A stretch of 64,000 bases of DNA from JACVRW01 sp963771715 (GCA_963771715.1 CAVYUQ010000014.1:1-64000); one strand, 5' to 3'; shown: positions 45,926-55,381, numbered from the stretch's first letter. The notes: generated from the sequence alone by a model not told the origin. Program-made: numbers and translations.

Positions 45926-46642
45926 TCGGAGTCCTCGGCCTCCTCGGCGGCCTCGGCACTCGCCGCTCGGCCGCCTCGCCGCTCCTCGCCCTCGGCGGGC
46001 TCGGCGCCCTCCTCGAGCGGCTCGCCGTCCTCGCCGATCAGCTCCGTCTCCTCCTCGATCTCGGGCTCCTCGACCTCGGTCGGGACGACCACCGTGGCGA
46101 TGATCGTCTCCTCCGGGTCGTCGAGGAACTCCACGCCCTCGGGCGCGGTGAGCTCGGAGAGGTGCATGGTCGCGGCGATCTCCATGCCGGAGACGTCGAC
46201 GGCGATGTAGTCGGGGATGGCGGTCGGCAGCGCCTCGATGTTCAGCTGGTGGGTCACGTGCTCGAGCACGCCGCCCTCCTTCACGCCGGGCGACTTCCTC
46301 GCCGCCCTCGACGTGCACGCCGACCGTGGTCTGGATCTTCTCGTCGAGGCGGACCTCGAGCAGGTCGATGTGCATGACCTCGTCGCGGACCGGGTGCAGC
46401 TGCTGGTCCTTCACGATCACCGGGCGGGTCTTGCTGCCGACCTTGAGGTCGATCAGCGCCTGGCCGCTCACGAGCACCTGGCGCAGGGCGCGCGATTCCA
46501 CCTTGAAGGACGTGCAGTCGCCGTCCTTGCCGCCGTAGACCACGCCGGGCACGAAGCCCTCGCGGCGCAGGCGCTTCATCGGGCGCGTGCCGCGCTCGGG
46601 GCGCTCCTGGACGTCGAGAGTGGGTCGCTTTGCATCGGCCAT
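45922..46642 (-). CDS. rplY: Ribosomal protein bL25 with CTC domain (one frameshift)
   Basis: About 240 residues: the general-stress L25 type. ERPERGTRPMKRLRREGFVPGVVYGG and VKDQQLHPVRDEVMHIDLLEVRLDEKIQTTVGVHVEG form the 5S-rRNA-binding domain. After an extra base near 46290 comes the CTC beta domain, VKEGGVLEHVTHQLNIEALPTAIPDYIAVDVSG, and an acidic tail rich in Glu and Ala. It leads the operon rplY-pth-mfd-PPIase-mazG-eno and diverges from the ABC1-kinase gene. Confidence 0.9.
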
Positions 46643-46653
46643 GACGGCTGGCC

Positions 46654-46659
46654 AGTGTA
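46654..46659 (-). promoter_or_regulatory. TACACT -10-like box of rplY
   Basis: TAnnnT on the minus strand, 11 bases before the ATG at 46642. Confidence 0.4.
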
Positions 46660-46670
46660 GCGATGGGGCC

Positions 46671-46676
46671 TATCTT
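46671..46676 (+). promoter_or_regulatory. TATCTT -10-like box of the ABC1-kinase gene
   Basis: TAnnnT ending eight bases before the GTG at 46685, back to back with the rplY box in a 42-base divergent gap. Confidence 0.45.
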
Positions 46677-46684
46677 GGGGAGCC

Positions 46685-48084
46685 GTGGCGCGGGACGACA
46701 CCGACATCCCGAAGGGCCGCATCCGGCGCACCGCGCAGGTGGGCTCGGTGGTCGGCTCACAGGGCGCCCGCTACGCCGGCACCCGCGCGCGCAATCTCGC
46801 CCGCGACCCCGAGGAGGCCGCGCAGGCGCTCGAGCAGCGCCACATGGAGGCCGCCGAGCAGATGGTCGAGACGCTGGGGCGGATGAAGGGCGCCGCGATG
46901 AAGATCGGCCAGCTCGCCTCGTTCATCGACACCGAGTTCCTGCCGCCGGAGTACCGCGAGCTCTACCAGGACAAGCTCGCCACGCTGCGCTCGACGGCGC
47001 CGCCGATGCCGTGGAAGAAGGTGCGCGCGGTGCTGGACGAGGAGTGGGAGGAGCCCGTGGAGGAGCTGTTCGAGGACTTCGAGCACGACGCCGCGGCGGC
47101 CGCCTCGATCGGCCAGGTGCACCGGGCGGTGCTGCCCGGACGGGCGGCGCGTGGCGGTGAAGGTGCAGTACCCCGGCGTGGCCTCGGCGATCGCGGCCGA
47201 CATGCAGAACGCCGGGCTGATCCTGCGGCTCGCCAAGGCGTTCGCGCCCGGGCTCGACGCCAAGGCCGCGGCCGCGGAGCTGAAGGAGCGCGTGATGGAG
47301 GAGCTCGACTACGAGCTCGAGGCGCAGTCGCAGCGCGCGTTCGCGCGCGGCTACCGGCGCCACCCGTTCATCCACGTGCCCGACGTGGTCACGCGGCTGT
47401 CCACCGAGCGCGTGCTGGTGAGCGAGTGGGTGGACGGCGCCGGCTTCGACGAGGTGCGCGAGCTGCCCCAGCCCGAGCGCGACCGCTTCGGCGAGATCGT
47501 GTTCCGCTTCTGCTTCGGCTCGATCTACCACCTCCAGCACTTCAACGCCGACGCCCACCCCGGCAACTACCTGCTGCTGCCCGACGGGCGCGTGGCGTTC
47601 CTCGACTTCGGGATGACGAAGCACCTCGACCAGGACCAGATCGAGCTGGAGATCGCGGCGCTCGAGGCGATCTTCGACGACGACCCCGAGCGGCTGCGCG
47701 TGGCGCTCCACGACCTCGGCTTCCTGAACGACCCGCGCAAGGTGGACGCCGAGCTGCTGATGGACCACGTGCGGGCGGTGGGCGGCTGGTACATGGAGGA
47801 CCGCGAGGTCACGATCGACTCCTCGCGGGTGATGGAGGCGATCGCGGCGGTGTCGGACCCGCGCTCGGACTTCTACCGCGTGATGCGGCGCGAGAACCTG
47901 CCCGCCAACGAGCTGATGGGACGGCGCATGGAGTCGGGCGTGCTGGCCGTGCTGGGCCAGCTCGAGCGCCACGCGCAACTGGTACCGGATCGGCCGCGAG
48001 TGGTGGTTCGGCGAGCCGCCGGCCACCGAGCTCGGCGAGCAGGAGCGCGCCTGGGCCCGGGACTCGGGCCGCGGGGGGCCCTAG
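46685..48084 (+). CDS. ABC1/UbiB-family atypical kinase (two frameshifts)
   Basis: About 465 residues when joined. First part: LGRMKGAAMKIGQLASF (the KxGQ motif) and AAAASIGQVHRAVLP (the A-rich loop). An extra G near 47138 shifts the frame to VAVKVQYPGV (the ATP-binding lysine), ERVLVSEWVDG, NADAHPGNYLLLPDGRVAFLDFGMTK (catalytic NADxHPGN and metal DFG). An extra C near 47976 leads to WYRIGREWWFGEPPATELGEQ and the stop at 48082-48084. The family is tied to quinone and lipid metabolism. Its stop shares CTAG with the prs stop. Confidence 0.88.
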
Positions 48085-49115
48085 AACAGCTGATTCTCTC
48101 CGGCGAAGATCTCGGAGACCGAGTCGTCGGTGAAGATCCGGCGGATCGAGTCCTCGAGGATGTCGGCGCAGGTGAGCTGGGTGATCAGGTCGGGGGCGCC
48201 CTCCCGGAGCGGCACCGTGTCCGTCACGACGATGCCGTCGAGCGGCCCGCTCTCGAGGATCTCGTAGGCGTCACCCGAGAACAGCCCGTGCGTGGCGACC
48301 GCGAACACCCGCTTGGCTCCGGCGTCCAGCACGGTCTGCGCAGCGGCGCTGAGCGTGCCGCCCGTGCCGATGATGTCGTCGACGATCACGGCGGTCCTGT
48401 CCTTCACGTCACCGATCACGTAGCCGATCTCCGCGACCTGCTGCGCGGGCCGTTCCTTCTCCATCAGCGCGTACGGCGCGCCGACCTTCTGGGCGAAGTT
48501 GCGGACGAGCTTCACCCGGCCTGCGTCGGGCGCGATGATCACGAGGTTCTCGCTGCCGAGCCTGTCGATCACGAACTGGGTGAGGATCGGCATCGCGGTC
48601 ATGTGGTCGACCGGCTTCGAGAAGAAGCCCTGGAGCTGGCCGGCGTGCAGGTCCATCGTCACGAGCCTGTCGATGCCGGCGACCTCGAGCGTGTCGGCCA
48701 CCAGGCGGGCGGAGATCGGCTCGCGCGGCGCGGACTTCTTGTCCTGGCGCGAGTAGCCGTACCACGGGCTCACGGCGATGATCCGGTGCGCCGAGGCGTG
48801 CTTCGCCGCGTGCACCATCAGGAGCAGCTCCCAGAGCGCGTCGTTCGGCGTGAGGCCCTCGCGCTCGGAGCCGCACATCGACTGCACGATGAAGAGGTCG
48901 GCGCCGCGGATCGACTCCGCGTAGCGGCAGTAGACCTCGCCGTCGGCGAAGGTCTTGAGGCCGGCGTCGGTGAGCTCGACCTCGAGCTTCTCCGCGATCT
49001 TCCCGCCCAGCTCGCGGCTCGCGCGGCCGGCGGTGACCATCAGACGCTTCTCGTAGCTGGCCTTGATGCTCCGCACCGGCGACGGCGCCTCAGCCGTCTC
49101 GAGGGGCTTGCTCAT
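48081..49115 (-). CDS. prs: Ribose-phosphate pyrophosphokinase
   Basis: A 344-residue protein: RLMVTAGRASRELGGKIAEKLEVEL, FADGEVYCRYAESIRGADLFIVQ, IIAVSPWYGYSRQDKKSAPREPISARL (the flexible ATP loop), TMDLHAGQLQGFFSKPVDH, IIAPDAGRVKLVRNFA and VDDIIGTGGTLSAAAQ (the PRPP loop). It makes PRPP from ribose 5-phosphate and ATP. The ATG overlaps the glmU stop (ATGA), the usual glmU-prs pair. Confidence 0.97.
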   Translation of the reverse strand: MSKPLETAEAPSPVRSIKASYEKRLMVTAGRASRELGGKIAEKLEVELTDAGLKTFADGEVYCRYAESIRGADLFIVQSMCGSEREGLTPNDALWELLLMVHAAKHASAHRIIAVSPWYGYSRQDKKSAPREPISARLVADTLEVAGIDRLVTMDLHAGQLQGFFSKPVDHMTAMPILTQFVIDRLGSENLVIIAPDAGRVKLVRNFAQKVGAPYALMEKERPAQQVAEIGYVIGDVKDRTAVIVDDIIGTGGTLSAAAQTVLDAGAKRVFAVATHGLFSGDAYEILESGPLDGIVVTDTVPLREGAPDLITQLTCADILEDSIRRIFTDDSVSEIFAGENQLF

Positions 49116-50509
49116 TTTTGCGAGTCCTCCTCCACGCGATCCGCGTAACCCTCGATGTTCTTCTGTTTCGCACGCCCGATTCCAAGGGCGCCGTCCGGGA
49201 CGTCCTCGTTGATCGTCGAGCCAGCGCCAGTGTACGCCCGCTCGCCGATGTCGAGAGGGGCCACGAGCGACGTGTGGATGCCGGTCTTCACGCTTTTTCC
49301 GAGCTTCGTGCGGTGCTTCTTGCGCCCGTCGTAGTTCGCGGTGATCGTGCTGGCGCCGAGGTTGCTGTCCTCGCCCACGTCGGTGTCGCCGATGTAGGAG
49401 AGGTGCGGGACCTTCGCGCCGGCGCCGATGTCTGAGTTCTTGATCTCGACGAACGTGCCGACCTTCGCGCCCTCGCCGATCACCGTGCCGGGACGCAGGT
49501 AGGCGAAGGGGCCTACCTTTGCGCCGCTTCCGACCTCGGCCTCGACGATGAACGAGTGCACCACCGTGGCGCCGTCGCCGATCTTCGCGTCGCGCACCGT
49601 CGTGTGCGGACCGATCTCGCAGCGTTCGCCGATCGCCGCGGTCCCCTCGAGGACCGTGCCCGGCCCGATGGTGGTGTCGCGACCGATGGTCACGCCTGCG
49701 TCCACCCTGGTGGTTCCCGGCTGGAGGAAGGTCACACCCGCTCGGGCGTGGCCCTCGATGATCCGGCGCTGGGCGGCCTCGTCGGCGGCCATCAGGCCCA
49801 CGCGGTCGTTGATGCCAAGTGCGGCGTCGGCGTCGTCGGTCATGTGTGCCGCAATTGTCCCGCCTTCCTGGCGAATCAGCGGCAGCACGCCGGTGAGGTA
49901 GCGCTCGCCCTGCTCCAGGCCCACGTTGTCGAGGGCGTCGAAGAGCGTCCCGGCGTCGAAGACGTAGGCGCCGAGGTTGATTTCCCGGACCGCCAGCTCG
50001 TCCGGCGTGAGGCCGTCGGTGTACTTGGTCTCGAAGACACGATCGACGTTGCCGGACGAGTCGCGCACGATGCGCCCGAAGCCGGTGGGGTCGAGCTGGT
50101 CCGTGGTGAGCAGCGTGGCCAGGGCGTCCTGCTTCTCGTGCTCGTCCAGGAGGCCGTCGAGCTGCTCGCTCGTGATCAGCGGGTGGTCGGCGGACAGGAC
50201 CACGACCGGGCCGGAGTCCTCCGAGCCGCCTCCGGCGAGGACGACCTCGCGCGCCGCGAGCACGGCGGCCCCGGTGCCCTCGCCCTCGCGCTGCTCGGCC
50301 ACCTCGACGCCATCCGGCAGACCCTCGGCCACCCCGTCCCCCGGCCTCACGATGGCCACCACACGCTCGGCGCCGGCAGCCCGCGCGGCATCGGCAACCC
50401 ACTCCACGAGCGTCTTACCGGCAACCCGATGGAGCACCTTCGGAGTGTCCGAACGCATCCGAGTGCCCTGGCCGGCGGCCATGATGAGGACCGTAAAAGG
50501 CGCGGCCAT
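49112..50509 (-). CDS. glmU: Bifunctional GlmU (GlcN-1-P acetyltransferase / UDP-GlcNAc pyrophosphorylase)
   Basis: A 465-residue protein. The N-terminal uridyltransferase domain (1-230) has VLIMAAGQGTRMRSDTPKVLHRVAGKTLVEW, QREGEGTGAAVLAA, LSADHPLI and EINLGAYVFD. The C-terminal left-handed beta-helix (about 250-450) has repeated hexapeptides, GPFAYLRPGTVIGEGAKVGTFVEIKNS and GASTITANYDGRKKHRT (acetyl-CoA site). It makes UDP-GlcNAc for peptidoglycan. The start at 50509 follows TACCCT by nine bases. Confidence 0.97.
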   Translation of the reverse strand: MAAPFTVLIMAAGQGTRMRSDTPKVLHRVAGKTLVEWVADAARAAGAERVVAIVRPGDGVAEGLPDGVEVAEQREGEGTGAAVLAAREVVLAGGGSEDSGPVVVLSADHPLITSEQLDGLLDEHEKQDALATLLTTDQLDPTGFGRIVRDSSGNVDRVFETKYTDGLTPDELAVREINLGAYVFDAGTLFDALDNVGLEQGERYLTGVLPLIRQEGGTIAAHMTDDADAALGINDRVGLMAADEAAQRRIIEGHARAGVTFLQPGTTRVDAGVTIGRDTTIGPGTVLEGTAAIGERCEIGPHTTVRDAKIGDGATVVHSFIVEAEVGSGAKVGPFAYLRPGTVIGEGAKVGTFVEIKNSDIGAGAKVPHLSYIGDTDVGEDSNLGASTITANYDGRKKHRTKLGKSVKTGIHTSLVAPLDIGERAYTGAGSTINEDVPDGALGIGRAKQKNIEGYADRVEEDSQK

Positions 50510-50518
50510 GGGGTGAGG

Positions 50519-50524
50519 AGGGTA
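50519..50524 (-). promoter_or_regulatory. TACCCT -10-like box of glmU
   Basis: TAnnnT on the minus strand, nine bases before the ATG at 50509. Confidence 0.45.
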
Positions 50525-50538
50525 TCGACGGCCGCCTA

Positions 50539-51282
50539 TCACGCGGCCTCCGCGTCGCGCTCGTACCACCGCATCCACTTGCGAACCGCGTTGTCGGTGA
50601 CCCCGTACTTGCGACCCACAGCCACCCAGCTCATATGCGCCAGGTCCTCTCTGAGCTGCTCATACGTGGGCCGCGGGACCTTGCGAGTCTCCGGCCGCGG
50701 TATACGAAGGTGCGCCCGCTCGTGGTGGGTTCCGCAGTAGAGAGAGCAGTAGCGCTGGTCGGCGTGGTGCGGCCGATATTCGCGGCCGCATTCCTCACAT
50801 ACACGATCTTCGATCATCCGGACGTTTCGCCCGCAGTGTGTGGCGAGCGTCGCAGCGCAGTTCGGGCAAACGATGCGGAGATTCTCCAGTCGGTGATCCC
50901 GGCTTCTCCCATTGATGTGATCGAGAATTAAGGACATGCGGCGACCGCGCCAGAACTCGCCCTGACCACAGAGTTCGCATCGCGGCTCCTTCAGGCCCTC
51001 GTCGTACAACCGCTTCTTCAGGTGACCGCGGTTGAAGCTCGAGTCTTCGACCATCACCTCGGCGAGGGGTCGCCGCTTGTTCTTTCTCGGACCGCGCTGA
51101 TGCGCGTACGGATCGAAATGTGCCGTGGAGATACCCCAGCGTTGGACCCATTTGCGAAGAGTCGCGGTACCACCTCCGCTCGCGCACATTCCCATGCGGC
51201 GGAGCGCTTCCGCGTAGGACCGCGAGTGGGCGACTGCTTCCCGCGCTTGGCCCTCTGAGTAGGTAGGAAATGGGCGCGCCAT
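50539..51282 (-). CDS. HNH endonuclease
   Basis: About 247 residues from ATG at 51282 (an ATG at 51300 would add six). The N-terminal helix-turn-helix part reads SYAEALRRMGMCASGGGTATLRKWVQRWGI. The HNH nuclease core is CELCGQGEFWRGRRMSLILDHINGRSRDHRLENLRIVCPNCAA, with zinc cysteines, the catalytic DH and the N of the beta-beta-alpha fold. A second zinc cluster (CEECGREYRPHHADQRYCSLYC) and a C-terminal HTH (HMSWVAVGRKYGVTDNAVRKWMRWYE) follow. It cuts DNA, with both ends able to bind it. Such genes are often selfish or phage-like. It sits between glmU and tRNA-Gln. Confidence 0.88.
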   Translation of the reverse strand: MARPFPTYSEGQAREAVAHSRSYAEALRRMGMCASGGGTATLRKWVQRWGISTAHFDPYAHQRGPRKNKRRPLAEVMVEDSSFNRGHLKKRLYDEGLKEPRCELCGQGEFWRGRRMSLILDHINGRSRDHRLENLRIVCPNCAATLATHCGRNVRMIEDRVCEECGREYRPHHADQRYCSLYCGTHHERAHLRIPRPETRKVPRPTYEQLREDLAHMSWVAVGRKYGVTDNAVRKWMRWYERDAEAA

Positions 51283-51321
51283 ACGAACGTATGTTCCCAT
51301 GAACGCCGGACGGCTTAGAAG

Positions 51322-51394
51322 CTGGGGAGCCCGGACTTGAACCGGGATTGCGAGGCTCCAAAGGCCTGCGTCTTGCCGATTAGACCACTCCCCA
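51322..51394 (-). tRNA. tRNA-Gln (TTG)
   Basis: A 73-base tRNA: acceptor TGGGGAG pairs fully with CTCCCCA, D arm GGTCTAATCGGCAAGAC, anticodon loop CTTTGGA (anticodon TTG), T arm CCCGGTTCAAGTCCGGG, discriminator G. CCA is not encoded. Confidence 0.95.
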
Positions 51395-51428
51395 AGGCAG
51401 GCACGGCGACCGTACCACCGGCTGAGGC

Positions 51429-52697
51429 TTAGCGGTTCTTGTGTTGGTTCGGCACGCGGCCTGCTTCGCTGCCCTTTTCCTGGGCCGGGCCTCCTGGCGG
51501 GACTATGCCCAGCACTCGCATTGCCTTCAGGCCGAGTGAGAGGCGTTCGCGGCCGTCCGTGGAGGAGACGTCGAAGGTTGTGAGCTCCTTCACTCGCTCC
51601 AGGCGGTAGCGGATCGTGTGGCGGTGGGTGAAGAGCTTCTCCGAGGTGCGGGCGACGTTGCCGTCGGCGTCGAGGAAGGTCTCGAGCGTGCGGACGAGCT
51701 CGGTCTCGTACTGCTCGTCGTAGGTGACGAGGGGGGCCACCGTCTCCTCGAAGAAGCCCTGGAGCTCGCGCGGATCCTCGGCCATCGCCGGCAGCAGCAG
51801 GCGGTAGGCGCCGGTCTCCTCGAACGAGAGCTCGGCCAGGCCGCGGGCCTCCGCCACGTTGGCGGCCAGCAGCGCCTCGGCGCCGGCTCGGTGAATGTCG
51901 GCGGGCTCGGCCGTGTGGCGGCTGCGGGCCACGGTGACCGCGAAGCCGGGCAGGCTCGCCTCCAGCTCGTGAAGCACCGCCGTGGCGGCGCGCCGGCCGA
52001 TGGCCGGGTCGGCGCCGGGCACCAGGATCACCAGCTCGCGCTGGGTCCGCAGTCCGGCGTCCTCGTTCGGCCCGCTCGCGCCGTGGCGCGACCAGCCGGC
52101 CTCGGCCAGCGCCGCCAGCGACCCGCGCTCGATCGCGCGCGCCCCGCGCTCGGCGAGGGTGAGCACCCGGGCGCGCCAGTCGCCCTCCTCGGGTCCCTGC
52201 GGCCTCGCGCGCACCACCACGGCGGTGGCTCCGCCGGCCAGGTCGCAGCCCAGCTCCGCCGCGCGCGCGACGATGTTCTCGCGGTCGGTCACGCGGCGGG
52301 CGAGCAGGTCCTGGAGGAAGTCGCCGACGGCCGCCTCGCTCGCCCGCTCCGGAGCCCGCGCGCGCTCCAGCTCGAGGCCGATCAGGTTCGCGACGAGCCG
52401 CAGCAGCGCTCCGGGCGGCTGCTCGCCGCGCGGGCGGTAGCGGAGCCGACCGACATCCGACTCCGCCACCCGCAGTTCCACCGTCTCGGTCCCGGCCTCG
52501 CCCGCCATCACGGCGCGCTCGTCCTCGGGCGACGCGCACGCCACGGCGAGCACGCTGCTCCCCGAGTCGAGCACGATCACGCTGGCGTCGAGCGCCCGGC
52601 CGGCCGCACGCGCCACGGCGGGCAGCCCGGCACCGGACTCGACGGCGTCGGAGACCTCGTCGAGGGCCTCCAGGAAGGAGCGCGTCTGTGCCGGCAT
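51429..52697 (-). CDS. PucR/CdaR-family transcriptional regulator
   Basis: A 422-residue protein: an N-terminal GAF-like sensor (about 10-115), a central GGDEF-like fold typical of CdaR regulators (about 160-290) and a C-terminal HTH (about 340-395) with LVRTLETFLDADGNVARTSEKLFTHRHTIRYRLERVKELT, the PucR_HTH signature. It should respond to a small metabolite. No clear target neighbour is present; the genes upstream encode membrane proteins. Confidence 0.93.
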   Translation of the reverse strand: MPAQTRSFLEALDEVSDAVESGAGLPAVARAAGRALDASVIVLDSGSSVLAVACASPEDERAVMAGEAGTETVELRVAESDVGRLRYRPRGEQPPGALLRLVANLIGLELERARAPERASEAAVGDFLQDLLARRVTDRENIVARAAELGCDLAGGATAVVVRARPQGPEEGDWRARVLTLAERGARAIERGSLAALAEAGWSRHGASGPNEDAGLRTQRELVILVPGADPAIGRRAATAVLHELEASLPGFAVTVARSRHTAEPADIHRAGAEALLAANVAEARGLAELSFEETGAYRLLLPAMAEDPRELQGFFEETVAPLVTYDEQYETELVRTLETFLDADGNVARTSEKLFTHRHTIRYRLERVKELTTFDVSSTDGRERLSLGLKAMRVLGIVPPGGPAQEKGSEAGRVPNQHKNR

Positions 52698-52707
52698 CAG
52701 CGGGCCA

Positions 52708-52935
52708 TCAGGCGTAGGTGTCGTAGGTCCAGACGATCGCCAGTCCGATCGCCGCCCCGATGCCGAGCATGGTCGCGAGCACGTAGAGCGTCATGAAGCC
52801 GGCCGCGGCCTTCTCCCACAGGCGGCCGTAGCAGCGGGCCGCGGGCACGACCATGAGCACGACGAAACACACGAGCACGAGCGCGCTCGCCAGAACGATG
52901 ACGATCTCTGTGCTGGACAGGTCGAGGTTGCTCAT
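52708..52935 (-). CDS. Small two-helix membrane protein
   Basis: A 75-residue protein with two membrane helices (about 11-31, VIVLASALVLVCFVVLMVV, and about 46-70, GFMTLYVLATMLGIGAAIGLAIVW) joined by a PAARCYGRLWEK loop. Its ATG overlaps the stop of the DedA-PAP2 gene, so it is probably made with it. No family recognised. Confidence 0.75.
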   Translation of the reverse strand: MSNLDLSSTEIVIVLASALVLVCFVVLMVVPAARCYGRLWEKAAAGFMTLYVLATMLGIGAAIGLAIVWTYDTYA

Positions 52936-54530
52936 CGCGTCCCCTGCGCGGTCGCGGGTTGCGTGGATTCGGCCGCGCGTTCGCCCCCATTGTGGCGGAT
53001 GTACTCGACGACGAGCGCTATCGCCGCAAGCAGCGCGAATATCCCGGCTCCCACTCCCCAGCCCCCGGCCACGTCGGACCACCAGTGCGCCCGCAGGTAG
53101 ACCCGCGAGATCCCGACCGCAGCGGCGATGGCCAGCGCGATGAACACAAGCGCCCCGCTCGTGACCAGTCCCAGTCTTCGGGTGAGCGCCACCGCGACGG
53201 CGATCCACGCCGTGGCGTACGCCGCATGGCCGCTCGGATACGCGTGCCCGGAGGTGCCGACCAACGCGCCGCCGGGTCGCTCGCGCCCGAGGGCCCCCTT
53301 GGTCACGTTCACCGCCACGTACACGAGCGCGAGGCCGACCACGAGTACGAGTGCCGCGGCGTAGCGCTTGCGCACCACCAGCACCAGCGCGGTCACCGCC
53401 ACGAGCGCGGCAACCGTCGGGAACGCTCCGAGCGTGGTCACCAACTTCGCGACGTCCACGAGCATGTCGTTGCGGATCTGGTCGCCGAGGTCGAGTAGCT
53501 CGTTGTCGAAGGGAGTCGGCCCCGGGTCGTGGGCGAGCACGTTGAGGTACGCGACGAAGACGAAGATCCCCACGCCGGCCACCGCCACCAGGGTGGTGAG
53601 CTCGAGCCCGAGCGTGCCGGGCGAGATCCGGTCGAAGAAGAACCGCAGGTAGGGCATCGCCACCTGCGTTACCGGCCGCACCACGCGCCGGTGCAGCGGC
53701 CGGCCGATCGCGAGCAGCGGGCGCACCAGCGGGTGCCGTTCGTGCGCGACGAGCCAGTCCGCGATCTCCTGCCGCCGCCGATAGGCCACCACCACGCCGA
53801 CGATCACCGCCACCGTCACGCCGAAGCCGAAGACCGCCTGACCGACCAGGTGCGCGACCTTGTCGAACGAGCGCCAGAACACGTAGCCGAGGGTGCAGAA
53901 GATCGAAGACCAGAGGCCGCAGCCGACGATGCTGTACGGGATGAATCGCCGGTAGGGCAGCCCCGACGAGCCGGCGATGAACGGCGCGAGCGCCCGCACC
54001 AGGCCGATGAAGCGGCCGATCAGGATCGTCTTGCCGCCGTGGCGGTCGAAGTAGGACTCCACCTGCTTGAGGCGCTCCTCCGTGATCTTGAAGCGCGGCC
54101 CGTGGCGCTCCAGGAAGCGGCGGCCGAGACGGCGGCCGATGTAGAAGCTGGTGGTGTCGCCGAGCACGGCGCAGGTCCAGACCAGCCCGATCAGCGGCAG
54201 CAGCTGGATCTCGCCCTGTCCGGCGATCACGCCCGCGGCGATCACGATCGTCTCGCCCGGCGCGACGAGCCCCACGAAGGCCCCCGTCTCGAGGAAGGCA
54301 GCCGCGGCGACGAGCGCATACGTCCACGGCCCAAGCGCCTCGGCGATGTCCTCGATCAGCTTCTTGGGGTCCGGGAGCTCGGACAGGACGCCGCTCGCGT
54401 AGACCCCCAGGGCCAGCGCGATCACCACGCCCAGCGCCTTGCGCTCGAGGCTCAGCCTGCGCCAGCGCCAGACGACGTACCCCGCCACCAGCACTGCGGC
54501 CACTGCGGCGATCATCTCGCGGGCGGACAT
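52932..54530 (-). CDS. DedA-family protein fused to a PAP2 phosphatase domain
   Basis: A 532-residue membrane protein. The DedA domain (about 45-230) has FLETGAFVGLVAPGETIVIAAG, GDTTSFYIGRRLG and GRFIGLVRALAPFIAGSSGL, with the key Glu and the R-x-x-P motif. After a linker, the PAP2 domain (about 320-505) has KGALGRERPGG, YPSGHAAYATAW and SRVYLRAHWWSDVAGGW, the three phosphatase motifs with the catalytic His pair and Arg. DedA proteins are lipid scramblases or transporters and PAP2 removes phosphates from lipid pyrophosphates such as undecaprenyl pyrophosphate, so recycling of the lipid carrier is a reasonable guess. Confidence 0.92.
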   Translation of the reverse strand: MSAREMIAAVAAVLVAGYVVWRWRRLSLERKALGVVIALALGVYASGVLSELPDPKKLIEDIAEALGPWTYALVAAAAFLETGAFVGLVAPGETIVIAAGVIAGQGEIQLLPLIGLVWTCAVLGDTTSFYIGRRLGRRFLERHGPRFKITEERLKQVESYFDRHGGKTILIGRFIGLVRALAPFIAGSSGLPYRRFIPYSIVGCGLWSSIFCTLGYVFWRSFDKVAHLVGQAVFGFGVTVAVIVGVVVAYRRRQEIADWLVAHERHPLVRPLLAIGRPLHRRVVRPVTQVAMPYLRFFFDRISPGTLGLELTTLVAVAGVGIFVFVAYLNVLAHDPGPTPFDNELLDLGDQIRNDMLVDVAKLVTTLGAFPTVAALVAVTALVLVVRKRYAAALVLVVGLALVYVAVNVTKGALGRERPGGALVGTSGHAYPSGHAAYATAWIAVAVALTRRLGLVTSGALVFIALAIAAAVGISRVYLRAHWWSDVAGGWGVGAGIFALLAAIALVVEYIRHNGGERAAESTQPATAQGTR

Positions 54531-54538
54531 GGTGCCGC

Positions 54539-54544
54539 AGGGTA
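54539..54544 (-). promoter_or_regulatory. TACCCT -10-like box of the DedA-PAP2 gene
   Basis: TAnnnT on the minus strand, eight bases before the ATG at 54530 and close to the ispE stop. Confidence 0.45.
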
Positions 54545-54546
54545 CG

Positions 54547-55371
54547 TCAGCGCAGCTCGGTCACGAGCGCGCCCTGGATCGAGGCGGCGGCTTCCTCGGC
54601 GGAGGCGCTGTCCGCGAAGAGCCCGAAGCAGGTGGGCCCGGAGCCGCTCACGGCGGCGCCCAGCGCGCCGGCGGCGCGCAGCGCCTCGAGCCGCTCGGCG
54701 AGGTCGGGGCGCAGCGAGAGCGCGGCCGGCTGGAGGTCGTTCTCGAGCGCGGCGGCGAGTTCGGTCGGGTCGGCGTCCGCCAGCCGCCGCAGGGGGCTCG
54801 GGTCGAGCTCGGCGCGCCAGCCGCCCAGCCGGTCGAGCTCTGCATACACGGCGGCGGTGGAGAGGCCGTCCGCGTCCGGAACCAGGACGACGGCGACGCG
54901 CGGGAGCGCAAGCGCCTCCACGCTCTCGCCGACCCCGTGGACGAATGCGTGCCGGGGGTCCACCTGGCTCGGCACGTCCGAGCCGAGCTCGGCGGCGAGG
55001 CTGAGCAGCTCCTCATGGTCGAGCGGTCTCCCGGTGAGCTCGTTGGCGATGCGCAGCGCCGCGGCCGCGTCCGCGCTCCCACCGCCGAGACCGGCGGCCA
55101 CCGGGATGCGCTTGTCGATCCGCAGCTCGAGCGGCGGCAGCTCCACACCCGCGCGGGAGCGGAACGCGGCGAGCGCCCGGGTCGCGAGGTTCTCGCCGGG
55201 CACGCCGGGGGAGTCGACGGCGTCGGCGCCGCCCTCGCGCGGGATGGCGGTCACCTCGTCCGCGAGGTCGATCGAGGCCATCAGCGAGCAGATCGGGTGC
55301 AGGCCGTCCTCGCGCGGGCGCCCCACGTGCAGGACGAGGTTGAGCTTCGCGTAGGCGCGCTCGTGCAGCAC
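54547..55371 (-). CDS. ispE: 4-diphosphocytidyl-2-C-methyl-D-erythritol kinase
   Basis: A 274-residue GHMP kinase from GTG at 55371 (a GTG at 55389 would add six). ERAYAKLNLVLHVGRPREDGLHPICSLM at the start, then RIPVAAGLGGGSADAAAALR (the ATP loop) and LGAAVSGSGPTCFGLF (the C-terminal GHMP motif), with SDVPSQVDPRHAFVHGVGE between. It phosphorylates CDP-methylerythritol in the MEP isoprenoid pathway. Last gene of the metG operon. Confidence 0.95.
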   Translation of the reverse strand: MLHERAYAKLNLVLHVGRPREDGLHPICSLMASIDLADEVTAIPREGGADAVDSPGVPGENLATRALAAFRSRAGVELPPLELRIDKRIPVAAGLGGGSADAAAALRIANELTGRPLDHEELLSLAAELGSDVPSQVDPRHAFVHGVGESVEALALPRVAVVLVPDADGLSTAAVYAELDRLGGWRAELDPSPLRRLADADPTELAAALENDLQPAALSLRPDLAERLEALRAAGALGAAVSGSGPTCFGLFADSASAEEAAASIQGALVTELR

Positions 55372-55381
55372 CCGCGGGAGG

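Noticed and set aside
48081..50402. 773-codon minus-strand frame covering prs and most of glmU
   Set aside because: Only the part from 49115 down is prs; the rest is glmU read in a wrong frame.
52708..54327. 539-codon minus-strand frame opposite phase of DedA-PAP2
   Set aside because: Only its last 75 codons (from 52935) look like a protein; the remainder is an out-of-frame shadow of the DedA-PAP2 gene.
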